From: Sporomusa sphaeroides DSM 2875
GTDB taxonomy: Bacteria; Bacillota; Negativicutes; Sporomusales; Sporomusaceae
Assembly (NCBI RefSeq): GCF_001941975.2
Contig: NZ_CP146991.1
Span: 700,501 to 764,500, forward strand
Length of the DNA: 64,000 bases
Direction: 5' to 3'
Of the stretch, positions 17,955-27,180 are shown one piece after another (the stretch's first letter is position 1; each line of letters begins with the position of its first letter). The notes under the pieces are model-generated. The model made no database searches and was not told the DNA's origin. It saw nothing but the letters and a program-made list of their open reading frames with translations. The position numbers and the translations under genes are program-made.

Positions 17955-17998
17955 TTGTTGCCTTTGCTCAATCCCTAAGAGTTGTACTTTGTCTAGTA

Positions 17999-18027
17999 TT
18001 GACAAAATAGCTGCTTTTTTGTAGTAT
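17999..18027 (+). promoter_or_regulatory. Promoter of the Cbl-2 operon
   Basis: TTGACA (17999-18004) and TAGTAT (18022-18027) with a 17 bp spacer, about 35 bp before the aptamer. The promoter before Cbl-3 has the same two boxes and spacing. Confidence 0.8.
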
Positions 18028-18059
18028 GAATCATATAAGTATGGCAATTTCATAATGTT

Positions 18060-18262
18060 GAGTTAGGTGCCCGCAAGGGCTTAATAGGGAAGTCCGGTGC
18101 AATACCGGCGCGGTCCCGCCACTGTAATGGGGAGCAGGCTTAAGATATGCCACTGGGATGAAGTATCCTGGGAAGGTTTAAGCAAGCTATGATCCGGAGC
18201 CAGGAGAACTGCCTAGCTGACAATCACCGTTTTTCACCCACGTGGTATGGGGAGGGGATTAT
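18060..18262 (+). ncRNA. Cobalamin riboswitch Cbl-2
   Basis: Full aptamer core with TTAGGTGCC, GCGCGGTCCCGCCACTG, TGCCACTGGGATGAAG and AGCCAGGAGAACTGCC. From its middle to its 3' end it is nearly identical to Cbl-3. It leads the Nik/Opp-type importer operon. Confidence 0.95.
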
Positions 18263-18321
18263 GTAGAGCAATTAATCGATCTGTGCTGGTTTTTACCATT
18301 TGTGGATTAGTTCTTGCGTGC

Positions 18322-18353
18322 GGCTCTTCCTGAATTTCAGGAAGAGCCTTTTT
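18322..18353 (+). terminator. Cbl-2 expression-platform terminator
   Basis: GGCTCTTCCTG AAT TTCAGGAAGAGCC hairpin followed by TTTTT, 57 bp before the binding-protein gene. Confidence 0.85.
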
Positions 18354-18409
18354 GCATGTTTACAACCGTTGCTCAAAGTAGACAATGAATAGGAAAAAGG
18401 GGAGTCGGC

Positions 18410-19981
18410 ATGAAAAAAATTGTTGGGCTGTTGCTTATGTTTGTCTTTATGATGACAGGCTGTTCGTCTGAAAAAACGGCAGGACCGGCCAAAAAGGATG
18501 AGGTTGTAATTTCAGTTGGCGTGAATATGACGGCAGGAGGCTATGACCCTATTGCCGGCTATGGTGTTTGGGGACCGGATATTTTTCACAGTAAACTGCT
18601 GAAATATAATGTAAAGAGCGAACTGGAAACAGATTTGGCAACCGCATATGAGATCAGTAAAGACGGTCTGATGTATACCTATCATTTGCGCCAGGACGCC
18701 AAATTTGCTGACGGTACGCCGTTGACTGCCAAGGATGTGGTTTTCACCTATACAAAAGCAAAAGACAGTGGTTCTGCCGCTGATCTGACCATGCTGGCCG
18801 GCGTCAAAGCGGTGGACGACTATACGGTTGTTTTTACTCTTAATAAACCCTGGTCGGTATTTACCTCAACCACTGCCACCATAGGGATTATCTCTCAGGC
18901 TGCCTACAATGAGAAATACGGGGACAATCCGCTGGCATCCGGTCCGTGGAAAGTGGCTCAATTTCAAAAAGATCAGCAGCTGATATTGGTGCCCAATGAA
19001 CATTATTACGGCCAAAAGCCGAAGTTGAAAAAAGTAACTATCTTGAAGCTGGATGAAGAAGCCGCGCTGGCTGCGGCAAAATCAGGCCAACTCGATCTGG
19101 TCCTGGTTGAAACGGAATTTGCCAAAACAAAAGTGGCAGGCATGCATTTGGCAGAGCTTGAGACTGTTACCGGTCTGGTGATTAACCTGCCGATGGTGAA
19201 AGAAGCAACAACCGCTGATGGCAAAGTAATTGGCAATAATGTTACCAGCGATTGGGCTATTCGCAAGGCATTGAATATTGGCATTGACCGCAAGCTGATT
19301 GTTCAAAATGCATTTAATGGAATCGGGGACCCGGCCTATGGCTGGTCGGCCGCCCTGCCTTGGGGCAATGCTCAGGCGGCCTTTGCCGACAATCAGGTTG
19401 AAGAAGCCAAAAAAATTCTTACAGATGCCGGCTGGATTGATACCGATGGCGACGGCATCCGGGAGAAAAACGGTCTTAAGGCCGAGTTTGTAGTTACCGG
19501 ACGGAGTAATGATCTGCAACGGTATAATACCGTTGTCGCCGTTGCGGCAGATGCCAAAAAACTTGGGATTAATATTATTCCCAAAGCAGCTCCCTGGAAC
19601 GAATGCCGGCTAGCGCAGGCAACACCCACCTGCTGGGTTTTTGGCAGCCATAACCCAATGGATGTATATCGTTACTACCATTCTTCACAGATGGGCAAAG
19701 GTGTCATCGGCAATCCTTCCTCTTATGCCAATCCCAAGGTTGATATGTATATCGACCAGGCCTTGGCGGCTACCAGCAGTGATAAAGTTGACGAATACTG
19801 GCGCCTGGCTCAATGGGATGGAACTACCGGCATGAAAGAAGATTATCCTTATCTCTGGATCGCTAATACCCGTCTTACCTACTTTATTAAAGATGGGCTG
19901 GATATCGGCAAGCAAAGAGTTCATGTCAGAAGTCAGGGGATTCCTGTTGTCGAGAACCTGGCTGAGTGGTCATGGCAATAG
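18410..19981 (+). CDS. Nickel/peptide-type ABC substrate-binding lipoprotein (SBP family 5)
   Basis: 523 residues, standard for the family. A lipoprotein signal ends at MMTGCSS (Cys near residue 18). The body shows family 5 features: LETDLATAYEISKDGLMYTYHLRQ, DGTPLTAKDVVFTYTKA and the later AWNECRLAQAT region. It is the first gene of a five-gene ABC importer behind Cbl-2. Family 5 includes NikA and oligopeptide binders. Under a cobalamin riboswitch, cobalt or a cobalt chelate is the most likely cargo, but nickel or a corrinoid precursor cannot be excluded. Confidence 0.88.
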   Translation: MKKIVGLLLMFVFMMTGCSSEKTAGPAKKDEVVISVGVNMTAGGYDPIAGYGVWGPDIFHSKLLKYNVKSELETDLATAYEISKDGLMYTYHLRQDAKFADGTPLTAKDVVFTYTKAKDSGSAADLTMLAGVKAVDDYTVVFTLNKPWSVFTSTTATIGIISQAAYNEKYGDNPLASGPWKVAQFQKDQQLILVPNEHYYGQKPKLKKVTILKLDEEAALAAAKSGQLDLVLVETEFAKTKVAGMHLAELETVTGLVINLPMVKEATTADGKVIGNNVTSDWAIRKALNIGIDRKLIVQNAFNGIGDPAYGWSAALPWGNAQAAFADNQVEEAKKILTDAGWIDTDGDGIREKNGLKAEFVVTGRSNDLQRYNTVVAVAADAKKLGINIIPKAAPWNECRLAQATPTCWVFGSHNPMDVYRYYHSSQMGKGVIGNPSSYANPKVDMYIDQALAATSSDKVDEYWRLAQWDGTTGMKEDYPYLWIANTRLTYFIKDGLDIGKQRVHVRSQGIPVVENLAEWSWQ

Positions 19982-20018
19982 CTGGTCACGCTAAATCAAT
20001 GGCGTAAAGGAGAATTCA

Positions 20019-21005
20019 ATGAGTACAGGCACCTTGAAATATTGGGGGATGACTCTTGTCAGGATGACGACCTTACTGATTGCCATTAGCATGGTTAGCT
20101 TTATCCTTATTGCTTCATCTCCCATAGATCCTGTTGATGCTTATGTCGGTGATTTAAGTGTCTCGGAGGAGCAGCGAAACAATATCATTGCTTACTGGGG
20201 GCTGGATAAATCGCCAATGGAGCGTTATCTCATCTGGGCCGGACACCTTTTCGAGGGGGATATGGGGACCTCGATTACCTATCGTCAGCCGGTGACCGAG
20301 GTAATCGGCGAACGGTTTAAAACCTCGCTGGCGCTAATGGGGCTTGCCTGGGTATTTTCCGGGATTATCGGCTTTCTTCTCGGTGTAGTCTCAGGTGTGC
20401 GCCGGGGCAGTGGGCTGGATAAGGCAATCAAAACTTTTTGTCTGACCTTGACGGCAACTCCTATTTTCTGGATGGGATTGCTGATATTAATGGTATTTGC
20501 CGTTGAACTCCAGTGGTTTCCGCTGGGGCTGGCGGCGCCCATCGGCAAAGTTGCCGGGGAGGCGACGCTGGCAGAAAGGCTGTATCACCTGATATTGCCG
20601 GCCTTCACGCTGAGCATTACCGGCGTGGCTCCGATTGCCCTGCATACCAGACAAAAGATTATTGATGTGATGAAAAGCGAATATGTGCTGTTTGCCAGAG
20701 CCAGAGGTGAAAAACGCTGGACCGCTGTCAGGCGTCACGGTATCCGCAATATTCTGCTGCCGGCCATTACGCTGCAGTTTGCTTCTTTCAGCGAGCTTTT
20801 TGGCGGCTCGGTGCTGGCGGAAAAGGTCTTTTCCTATCCGGGTCTGGGCAATGCGGCAACTACCGCCGGTCTCAAAGGAGATATGCCGCTGTTGTTGGGA
20901 GTGGCCCTGTTCAGTGCGGTATTTGTTTTTACCGGAAATTTTATGGCTAATGTGATTTATGGAATTGTAGATCCGCAAATCCGGGAAGGAGGCAAGCATG
21001 GATAA
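20019..21005 (+). CDS. Nik/Dpp-type ABC permease (NikB/DppB family)
   Basis: 328 residues with six predicted membrane helices, the DppB-like N-terminal segment (FILIASSPIDPVDAYVGD) and the coupling loop YVLFARARGEKRWTAVRRHG. AAAGGAG precedes ATG 20019. It overlaps the next permease gene by 8 bp and forms the inner-membrane channel with it. Confidence 0.88.
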   Translation: MSTGTLKYWGMTLVRMTTLLIAISMVSFILIASSPIDPVDAYVGDLSVSEEQRNNIIAYWGLDKSPMERYLIWAGHLFEGDMGTSITYRQPVTEVIGERFKTSLALMGLAWVFSGIIGFLLGVVSGVRRGSGLDKAIKTFCLTLTATPIFWMGLLILMVFAVELQWFPLGLAAPIGKVAGEATLAERLYHLILPAFTLSITGVAPIALHTRQKIIDVMKSEYVLFARARGEKRWTAVRRHGIRNILLPAITLQFASFSELFGGSVLAEKVFSYPGLGNAATTAGLKGDMPLLLGVALFSAVFVFTGNFMANVIYGIVDPQIREGGKHG

Positions 21006-21858
21006 GGCTTCCACAGCACTTATGCAGTCCCGGAAAATCCGGTTGAATAAAAGAACCCAAATGGTGATTGTCGTCGGGATAGCCCTGTTTTTCCTGGCTG
21101 TGGTCACGCTTGCGGGAATTTTCATGGATCCCCTTGCTTATGGTGCTGATTATTCCGCCAAGCGTTTGGCACCTTCGTCAGAGCATCTTTTTGGCACCGA
21201 TTACCTGGGACGGGATATGTTTTACCGAACGGTTAAGGGGCTTTCAACCAGTGTTTTGATTGGTCTCTTAGCAGCCTTTATCAGCTCCATTATCGCGCTG
21301 GTGCTTGGCATACTTTCAGCCACCTTTGGCGGTAAGACCGATCAGTTTATTAATTGGCTTGTCGACTTGTGCATGGGCGTACCTCACCTGATTCTGTTAA
21401 TCCTAATTTCGATTATGCTGGGTGGCGGCGTCCAGGGGGTGGTTATTGGTGTCGCGGTGACACACTGGCCTAATCTGACCAGGGTGGTGCGGGCGGAAGT
21501 CATGCAGATCCGCTCGGCTCACTATGTGCAGGTTGCCCGGAAATTTGGCAAGAGCAGATGGGCCATTGCCAAAGATCATATTATACCTCATGTGTTTCCT
21601 CAGTATATAGTTGGGTTGATTCTTCTCTTTCCCCACGCCATTTTGCATGAAGCAGGCATCACCTTTCTCGGCTATGGCCTGCCGCTGGATATGCCGGCCA
21701 TTGGCATTATTCTCTCAGAATCGATGAAACATCTGGCGACAGGCATGTGGTGGCTGGCTTTCTTCCCCGGGCTTGCCCTGCTGCTGGTGGTTATCCTGTT
21801 TGACACCATTGGTGATTACCTGAAAATGCTGATCGATCCTTTTGAAGCTCACGAATAA
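20998..21858 (+). CDS. Nik/Dpp-type ABC permease (NikC/DppC family)
   Basis: 286 residues with the characteristic lead region SEHLFGTDYLGRDMFYR, several membrane helices and the coupling segment YVQVARKFGKSRWAIAKDHI. Its start overlaps the end of the first permease, with GGAAGGAGG upstream. Second channel subunit of the importer. Confidence 0.88.
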   Translation: MDKASTALMQSRKIRLNKRTQMVIVVGIALFFLAVVTLAGIFMDPLAYGADYSAKRLAPSSEHLFGTDYLGRDMFYRTVKGLSTSVLIGLLAAFISSIIALVLGILSATFGGKTDQFINWLVDLCMGVPHLILLILISIMLGGGVQGVVIGVAVTHWPNLTRVVRAEVMQIRSAHYVQVARKFGKSRWAIAKDHIIPHVFPQYIVGLILLFPHAILHEAGITFLGYGLPLDMPAIGIILSESMKHLATGMWWLAFFPGLALLLVVILFDTIGDYLKMLIDPFEAHE

Positions 21859-21871
21859 GGAGGCGGAAAGA

Positions 21872-22804
21872 TTGACAAACCAGAAAAACAATGATTTGCT
21901 GCTTGAGGTGGAAGAGCTTTCCGTTGCTTTCCGGATGTATGATGCCGCCTTCGAACAGCAGGAATTACAAGTAATTTCAGATCTGAGTATTCAAGTGCGG
22001 CGGGGAGAAATTTTGGCTATTGCCGGTTCCAGTGGTTCCGGTAAAAGTCTGCTGGCTCATGCGGTACTGGGCTTACTGCCGGAAAATGCCATTGTGACAG
22101 GGCGAATGGCTTATGACGGAGAACTTCTGACCCTGGAAAGGCAGGAACAGCTGCGAGGCAGTCAAATTGCCTTAGTGCCCCAGTCGGTGGCTTATCTTGA
22201 CCCGCTTATGCGGGTGGGCGAACAGGTCCGGGGCCCTCACGGCAAGGCCTCAGCCCAGCGGGCAGCCTTTGAACGCTATGGTCTCGGTCCGGCAGTGGAC
22301 AAGCTGTATCCTTTCCAGCTTTCCGGCGGCATGGCCCGGAGAGTCTTGGTTTCTACGGCAGTGGTCGCTGATGCACAACTGATTATTGCCGACGAGCCGA
22401 CCCCCGGCCTTGATCTGGGGATTGCGCTGGAAACACTGAAACATTTCCGGGAGTTTGCCGACCAGGGCAAAGGGGTTGTTTTGATTACCCATGATATTGA
22501 TCTGGCCTTTAATATTGCCGACAGAATCGCGGTTTTTTATGCCGGGACCACCGTTGAGGTAGCTAACGCTTCCGACTTTAGCGGTCAGGGTGAAGCTTTG
22601 CGGCATCCTTATACCAAGGCTCTGTTTCACGCTTTGCCCCAAAACGGTTTTCACCCAATTGAGGGATTCCAGCCGTATCCGAAAAACCTTCCGCCAGGCT
22701 GCCTGTTTGGGCCGCGCTGCCCCCACAAAGGGCTGCAATGTGAGGAAAAAGTCTTTATGCGGGAAGTGCGTGGCGGCAGTGTGAGGTGCAATCGTGGCGC
22801 TTGA
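21872..22804 (+). CDS. Nik/Dpp-type ABC ATPase (NikD/DppD family)
   Basis: 310 residues from TTG 21872, chosen because AAGGAGG lies 8 bp upstream; an earlier in-frame TTG at 21842 has no such site. Walker A GSSGSGKS, signature LSGGMARR and Walker B LIIADEPTPGLD are intact. The C-terminal PPGCLFGPRCPHKGLQC segment is the Cys-rich Opp/Nik ATPase tail, where a 4Fe-4S cluster has been described in some members. Confidence 0.9.
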   Translation: MTNQKNNDLLLEVEELSVAFRMYDAAFEQQELQVISDLSIQVRRGEILAIAGSSGSGKSLLAHAVLGLLPENAIVTGRMAYDGELLTLERQEQLRGSQIALVPQSVAYLDPLMRVGEQVRGPHGKASAQRAAFERYGLGPAVDKLYPFQLSGGMARRVLVSTAVVADAQLIIADEPTPGLDLGIALETLKHFREFADQGKGVVLITHDIDLAFNIADRIAVFYAGTTVEVANASDFSGQGEALRHPYTKALFHALPQNGFHPIEGFQPYPKNLPPGCLFGPRCPHKGLQCEEKVFMREVRGGSVRCNRGA

Positions 22805-23417
22805 AGTAAAAAATATTAGTTTTCGCTACAGAAACGGCCCCTGGATTCTTAAAAATGTCAGCTTTTGCGTAGACGAAGGCGAGCGGGTCGCCTTGGTAGG
22901 CCCCAGTGGTTATGGAAAGAGCACCTTATCTAAAATTATTGCCGGTTATTTGCAGCCAACGGCAGGGGAGATTCTCTGGCAGGGCAAGCCGCTGCCGGAA
23001 ACCGGCTACTGTCCGGTTCAACTGGTGTATCAGCATCCGGAAAAAGCCATAAATCCCCGCTGGAAAATGGCCGACTCTCTACATGAAGGCTGGACGCCGG
23101 AGCAGTCCATGCTTGACGCCATGGGCATTAAGCCGGAATGGTTGGGCCGCTGGCCCAACGAACTATCCGGGGGCGAATTGCAACGGTTTTGTGTAGTGCG
23201 GGCCTTGAGTCCTGAGACCCGTTTGCTCATTGCCGATGAAATGAGCACAATGCTTGACGTTATTACACAGGCGCAAATTTGGCATTTGGTGCTCAAAGTG
23301 GTGGAAGAACGGAAAATGGGCTTAATTGCCATCACCCACAATCAGCCGCTGGCAGAGAAGATTGCTTCCCGTATCATTGACTTGCCGGCCCTTAACCGGC
23401 TGGACAGCATTACTTAA
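22794..23417 (+). CDS. Nik/Dpp-type ABC ATPase (NikE/DppF family)
   Basis: 207 residues, GTG start at 22794 with GAGGTG upstream and an 11 bp overlap with the preceding ATPase gene. Walker A GPSGYGKST, signature LSGGELQR and Walker B LLIADEMSTMLD. It is short for the family and lacks the usual Cys-rich tail, as NikE proteins do. The Walker B run is DEM rather than DEP. Last gene of the importer operon. Confidence 0.88.
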   Translation: MALEVKNISFRYRNGPWILKNVSFCVDEGERVALVGPSGYGKSTLSKIIAGYLQPTAGEILWQGKPLPETGYCPVQLVYQHPEKAINPRWKMADSLHEGWTPEQSMLDAMGIKPEWLGRWPNELSGGELQRFCVVRALSPETRLLIADEMSTMLDVITQAQIWHLVLKVVEERKMGLIAITHNQPLAEKIASRIIDLPALNRLDSIT

Positions 23418-23466
23418 TTTTGGTGAGCCGGCGGCTGGCGACCTGTCCGGTGTATTATTTAAAGTG

Positions 23467-23495
23467 TTGACAAACCAGTTGCTTTTCGCTAGTAT
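23467..23495 (+). promoter_or_regulatory. Promoter of the tandem Cbl-3/Cbl-4 leader
   Basis: TTGACA (23467-23472) and TAGTAT (23490-23495) with a 17 bp spacer, the same boxes as before Cbl-2. No convincing second promoter was seen between Cbl-3 and Cbl-4. Confidence 0.8.
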
Positions 23496-23526
23496 AAATA
23501 TGAAAGTGACAGATAATTTCATGTTT

Positions 23527-23730
23527 TGAGTTAGGTGCCGTAAAGGCTTAATAGGGAAGACCGGTGCAATACCGGCGCGGTCCCGCCACTGTAATGGGGA
23601 GCAAGCTTAAGATATGCCACTGGGATGAAGCATCCTGGGAAGGTTTAAGCAAGCTATGATCCGGAGCCAGGAGAACTGCCTAGCTGACAATCACCGTTTT
23701 TCACCCACGTGGTATGGGGAGGGGATTACA
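23527..23730 (+). ncRNA. Cobalamin riboswitch Cbl-3 (first of a tandem pair)
   Basis: Complete aptamer; the 5' P2-like arm (GTGCCGTAAAGGC) is slightly shorter than in its relatives. From the GCGCGGTCCCGCC loop onward it is nearly identical to Cbl-2, including the CTAGCTGACAATCACCG joining segment. Confidence 0.95.
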
Positions 23731-23782
23731 GTTAAGTGTGGCTTCCCGGACATCCCCGGGAAGTTAGCGAAACGGCTGATTC

Positions 23783-23812
23783 ACTCCTGGTATTAATACC
23801 AGGAGTTTTTTA
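23783..23812 (+). terminator. Terminator of Cbl-3
   Basis: ACTCCTGGTATT/AATACCAGGAGT perfect hairpin followed by TTTTT, before Cbl-4. Confidence 0.88.
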
Positions 23813-23876
23813 TTCTGTACTGCCAGGCATGCCGGCAGTACGAAGCTCAGGATTGTGTGACAACAGCATACAGACA

Positions 23877-24076
23877 GAATCAGGTGCCCGGAAGGGCATA
23901 ATAGGGAAGACCGGTGTAATGCCGGCGCGGTCCCGCCACTGTAATGGGGAGCAAGCTTAAGATATGCCACTGGGATGAAGCGTCCTGGGAAGGTTTAAGC
24001 AAGCCATGATCCGGAGCCAGGAGAACTGCCTGATTAACAGTCACCGTTTACCCACGAGGTATGGGGAGGGGATTAT
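23877..24076 (+). ncRNA. Cobalamin riboswitch Cbl-4 (second of a tandem pair)
   Basis: Complete aptamer with CAGGTGCCCG opening, GTGTAATGCCGGCGC, GGTCCCGCCACTG and the AGCCAGGAGAACTGCC box. It begins about 65 bp after the Cbl-3 terminator. Confidence 0.95.
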
Positions 24077-24103
24077 TTACCGGTTGTCGATAACAAGTTT
24101 GCC

Positions 24104-24140
24104 AGAGACCTTCCTTACTCGTATAAGGGAGGTCTCTTTC
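24104..24140 (+). terminator. Terminator of Cbl-4
   Basis: AGAGACCT...AGGTCTCT stem followed by TTTCT, about 65 bp before the ChlI-like gene. A transcript must pass both this and the Cbl-3 terminator. Confidence 0.8.
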
Positions 24141-24203
24141 TATTCTGGCAGAAAGCGTAATACTACCTCTCACCTAAGGCTTGTGAACTAATAAGGAGAT
24201 GAA

Positions 24204-25235
24204 TTGACGTTGCAACATAACGCGGTATACCCGTTTACTGCCATTGTCGGGCAAGAGGATATGAAACTGGCCCTTATCTTAAATGTAATCAATCCCCTGC
24301 TGGGCGGGGTATTGATCAAAGGAGAAAAAGGTACAGCCAAATCCACCGCAGTCAGGGCGCTGGCTGACCTGCTGCCTGCTATGGAAGTGAGTACAGGCTG
24401 TCCCTTTCATTGTGATCCGGCAGACGTTAGCCGGCTGTGTGACAGTTGCCGGGGCAGAAGTGAAGAACAAACGCTGCCCGTGCAATCAGTTAAAATGCGG
24501 GTGGTAGAGCTGCCTGTCAGTGCTACCGAGGACCGGGTTGTCGGCACTCTGGATATTGAACATGCCATCAAACAGGGGGAAAAGAAGTTTGATCCCGGCA
24601 TTTTAGCCCAGGCCAATCGCAATATATTGTATGTGGATGAGATTAACCTCTTAGATGATCATGTTGTTGATGTACTGCTGGACGCCGCCGCCATGGGGGT
24701 AAATACTGTGGAACGCGAGGGTGTGTCTTATTCCCATCCGGCCCGTTTTGTTCTGGTTGGCACTATGAACCCGGAAGAAGGCGATATCCGGCCGCAGCTA
24801 TTGGACCGCTTCGGGCTGTCGGTGGCCGTAGCCGGGGAAAACCGGCCCGAGTGCCGGGTGGAGGTTATTAAACGGCGTTTGGGCTATGAACAGGACCCCG
24901 CCGCCTTCGGCCGGCAGCACCAGGAGGAACAGGCAAAGCTGGCCGCGGACATTATGCAAGCAAGCCGCCTGTTGCCACACGTGACCATTAAGGATGAGCT
25001 GCTGCTGCTTGTCGCTAAGCTGGCTATTGCCCTTGATGTTGATGGGCACCGGGCCGATATCACCGTTATTAAGACGGCCATGACCCTGGCTGCTTTTGAC
25101 GGGCGGGAAGCGGTAGAACCTGAAGACGTAAAAAAAGCCGCCCGGCTGGCACTGCCGCACCGGATGCGGCGGCGGCCGTTTGAGGACGGTACGCTGGATT
25201 GGGATAAAGTAGAAGCTGTATTGGCACAGCCGTAA
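24204..25235 (+). CDS. Mg/Co-chelatase ChlI/BchI-type AAA+ ATPase subunit
   Basis: 343 residues, typical of BchI. Walker [10 protein letters not shown] (residues 40-48), Walker [11 protein letters not shown] and sensor region [24 protein letters not shown] Cys pattern (CPFHC...LCDSC, residues about 66-82) is a common insertion in this family. TTG start at 24204 with AAGGAG upstream. With the ChlD-like neighbour it would form the ATP-driven ring that powers a CobN/BchH-type chelatase; the only such large subunit in the window is at 6213. Confidence 0.92.
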   Translation: MTLQHNAVYPFTAIVGQEDMKLALILNVINPLLGGVLIKGEKGTAKSTAVRALADLLPAMEVSTGCPFHCDPADVSRLCDSCRGRSEEQTLPVQSVKMRVVELPVSATEDRVVGTLDIEHAIKQGEKKFDPGILAQANRNILYVDEINLLDDHVVDVLLDAAAMGVNTVEREGVSYSHPARFVLVGTMNPEEGDIRPQLLDRFGLSVAVAGENRPECRVEVIKRRLGYEQDPAAFGRQHQEEQAKLAADIMQASRLLPHVTIKDELLLLVAKLAIALDVDGHRADITVIKTAMTLAAFDGREAVEPEDVKKAARLALPHRMRRRPFEDGTLDWDKVEAVLAQP

Positions 25236-25257
25236 GCCGGGAGGGAGGAATGCTGAT

Positions 25258-27132
25258 ATGCAGCGCATGATATTTCCTTTTGCAGCCATTGTCGGCCAGG
25301 AAACCGTCAAGCGGGCGCTTCTCATTGCCGTCGTCAATCCCAAAGCCGGTGGGGTTTTGGTGGTTGGGGAAAAAGGCACGGCCAAATCGACCCTGGTGCG
25401 TTCTCTGGCGGAAATTACCGGTGAAGCCAGGTTAATTGAGCTGCCGCTCAATGCTACCGAAGATATGGTGTTTGGCGGACTGGATATGCAATATGCCCTG
25501 GAACAGGGCAAACGCCGCTTTTTGCCGGGCATACTTGCCAGAGCCAATAATCAGCTGCTTTATATTGATGAAATTAACCTGCTGCGCCAGGAGTTTCTGG
25601 GATCTCTGCTGGATGCGGCTGCTACCGGCGTGTACCGGGTGGAAAGAGAAGGAATTTCCTGTCTGCAGGCAGCGGCCTGTACCCTGATTGGCACCATGAA
25701 TCCGGAGGAAGGAACCTTATCACCCCAGATGATTGACAGGTTTGGCCTGTACGCTGCCGTCAGCCGGGAAAAAAATGAGACCGACCGGATGGAAATTATG
25801 CGGCGGATTTTGGCTTATGAAGCCCGGCCGGCAGAATTTTGCCGGCAGTATGCGGCAGCCAATGAAGCCGTCAAACAGCAGGTAGCAATCGCCAGGAGCC
25901 TGCTGCAAGCCATTGTTGTACCTGAAGCTATGATCTTGCTGGCAGCACAGATGTGTGCCAAGGCGCATTCGCCAGGCCATCGGGCCGAACTGTTTTTATT
26001 AGAGGCCGCCCGGGCCATTGCCGCGCTTGCCGGACGTACCTACCTGCTGCCTGCCGACCTGGAGGAAGCCGCCTGCTATGTATTGCCGCAGCGCATGCGG
26101 CAGGAGGAGCAGCCGCTTCCCCCCGAACCGCCTGAGCAAAATGAACCGGAGCCGCCTGGGGAAGAACCGCCTGAACAACCGGATAACCAGCCGCCGCCGG
26201 AACCGCCCGCCAGCCAACAGGAGCGGGAACAGCCGGCAGAACAGCCTGTTCCGCCTGCCGGGCAGCCGGAGAGTCAGGGCAGTGACCAGGAGAAGGTAGC
26301 CGATATTGATACAACTTTTCCTTTTATCCGGATGGCGCTGGCTTTGCCCCAGGACCGTCAGGAGCGCCGGGGCAGCGGCAAACGCAGCCTGACGCGCACC
26401 GATACCAAACAGGGACGCTATGTGCGCTCAGGCATTCCGCACGGACAAGTGACTGATTTGGCTTTTGACGCCACCTTGCGGGCGGCGGCTCCTTATCAAA
26501 AGTTCCGGAACACAGCCCAATGCGCCATTGCTATTGAACGCGAAGATTTGCGGCAAAAAATCCGGGAGAAGCGTATTGGCAGCACCTTTCTGTTTGTTGT
26601 CGATGCCAGTGGCTCTATGGGCGCACGGGAACGGATGCGAGCCGTCAAGGGCGCCGTGTGTGCCATGCTGCAGGACGCCTATCAGCAACGGGACCAGGTT
26701 GGTCTGATTGCCTTCCGGCGGCAAACCGCAGAGGTGCTGCTGCCCATCACCCGCAGCGTGGATTTGGCGCAAAAGTGCCTGCGTCATTTGCCGACAGGAG
26801 GTAAAACACCGCTGGCTGAAGGACTGACAGCGGCATTAAAGGTGCTGGCCTTCCGCCGGCAAAAAGACCGGGAAATGAAGCCGGTGCTGGTGCTTGTTAC
26901 CGACGGGCGGGCCAATACCACCGCCACCGGCGGTGATGGCATGGCCGATGCCCTCAAAGTAGCCGGAAAAATACATAAGACAGGTGTGCACAGTGTGGTT
27001 ATTGATACCGAGAGTGATTTTGTCAAGCTCGGTCTGGCACGGACGGTAGCCCGGGAGATGGGCTCCGCCTATTACAGCCTGCGGGAACTGTCAGAGCACA
27101 ACATTATGCACATTGTCAAAAATTTGTCATAA
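25258..27132 (+). CDS. ChlD/BchD-type chelatase subunit with AAA+ and VWA domains
   Basis: 624 residues. The N-terminal AAA+ domain keeps an intact Walker A (GEKGTAKST, residues 37-45) and Walker B (LLYIDEINLL), unlike many BchD proteins, in which these are degraded. A Pro/Glu/Gln-rich linker spans about residues 285-350. The C-terminal von Willebrand A domain has the MIDAS motif DASGSMG (Asp449) and the later TDGRANTT. Start ATG 25258, 22 bp after the ChlI-like gene. Part of the chelatase motor. Confidence 0.92.
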   Translation: MQRMIFPFAAIVGQETVKRALLIAVVNPKAGGVLVVGEKGTAKSTLVRSLAEITGEARLIELPLNATEDMVFGGLDMQYALEQGKRRFLPGILARANNQLLYIDEINLLRQEFLGSLLDAAATGVYRVEREGISCLQAAACTLIGTMNPEEGTLSPQMIDRFGLYAAVSREKNETDRMEIMRRILAYEARPAEFCRQYAAANEAVKQQVAIARSLLQAIVVPEAMILLAAQMCAKAHSPGHRAELFLLEAARAIAALAGRTYLLPADLEEAACYVLPQRMRQEEQPLPPEPPEQNEPEPPGEEPPEQPDNQPPPEPPASQQEREQPAEQPVPPAGQPESQGSDQEKVADIDTTFPFIRMALALPQDRQERRGSGKRSLTRTDTKQGRYVRSGIPHGQVTDLAFDATLRAAAPYQKFRNTAQCAIAIEREDLRQKIREKRIGSTFLFVVDASGSMGARERMRAVKGAVCAMLQDAYQQRDQVGLIAFRRQTAEVLLPITRSVDLAQKCLRHLPTGGKTPLAEGLTAALKVLAFRRQKDREMKPVLVLVTDGRANTTATGGDGMADALKVAGKIHKTGVHSVVIDTESDFVKLGLARTVAREMGSAYYSLRELSEHNIMHIVKNLS

Positions 27133-27180
27133 AAAGCGATGTAAGAATGAGAACTTTATTGACCTAACGGAGGCGTAAAC

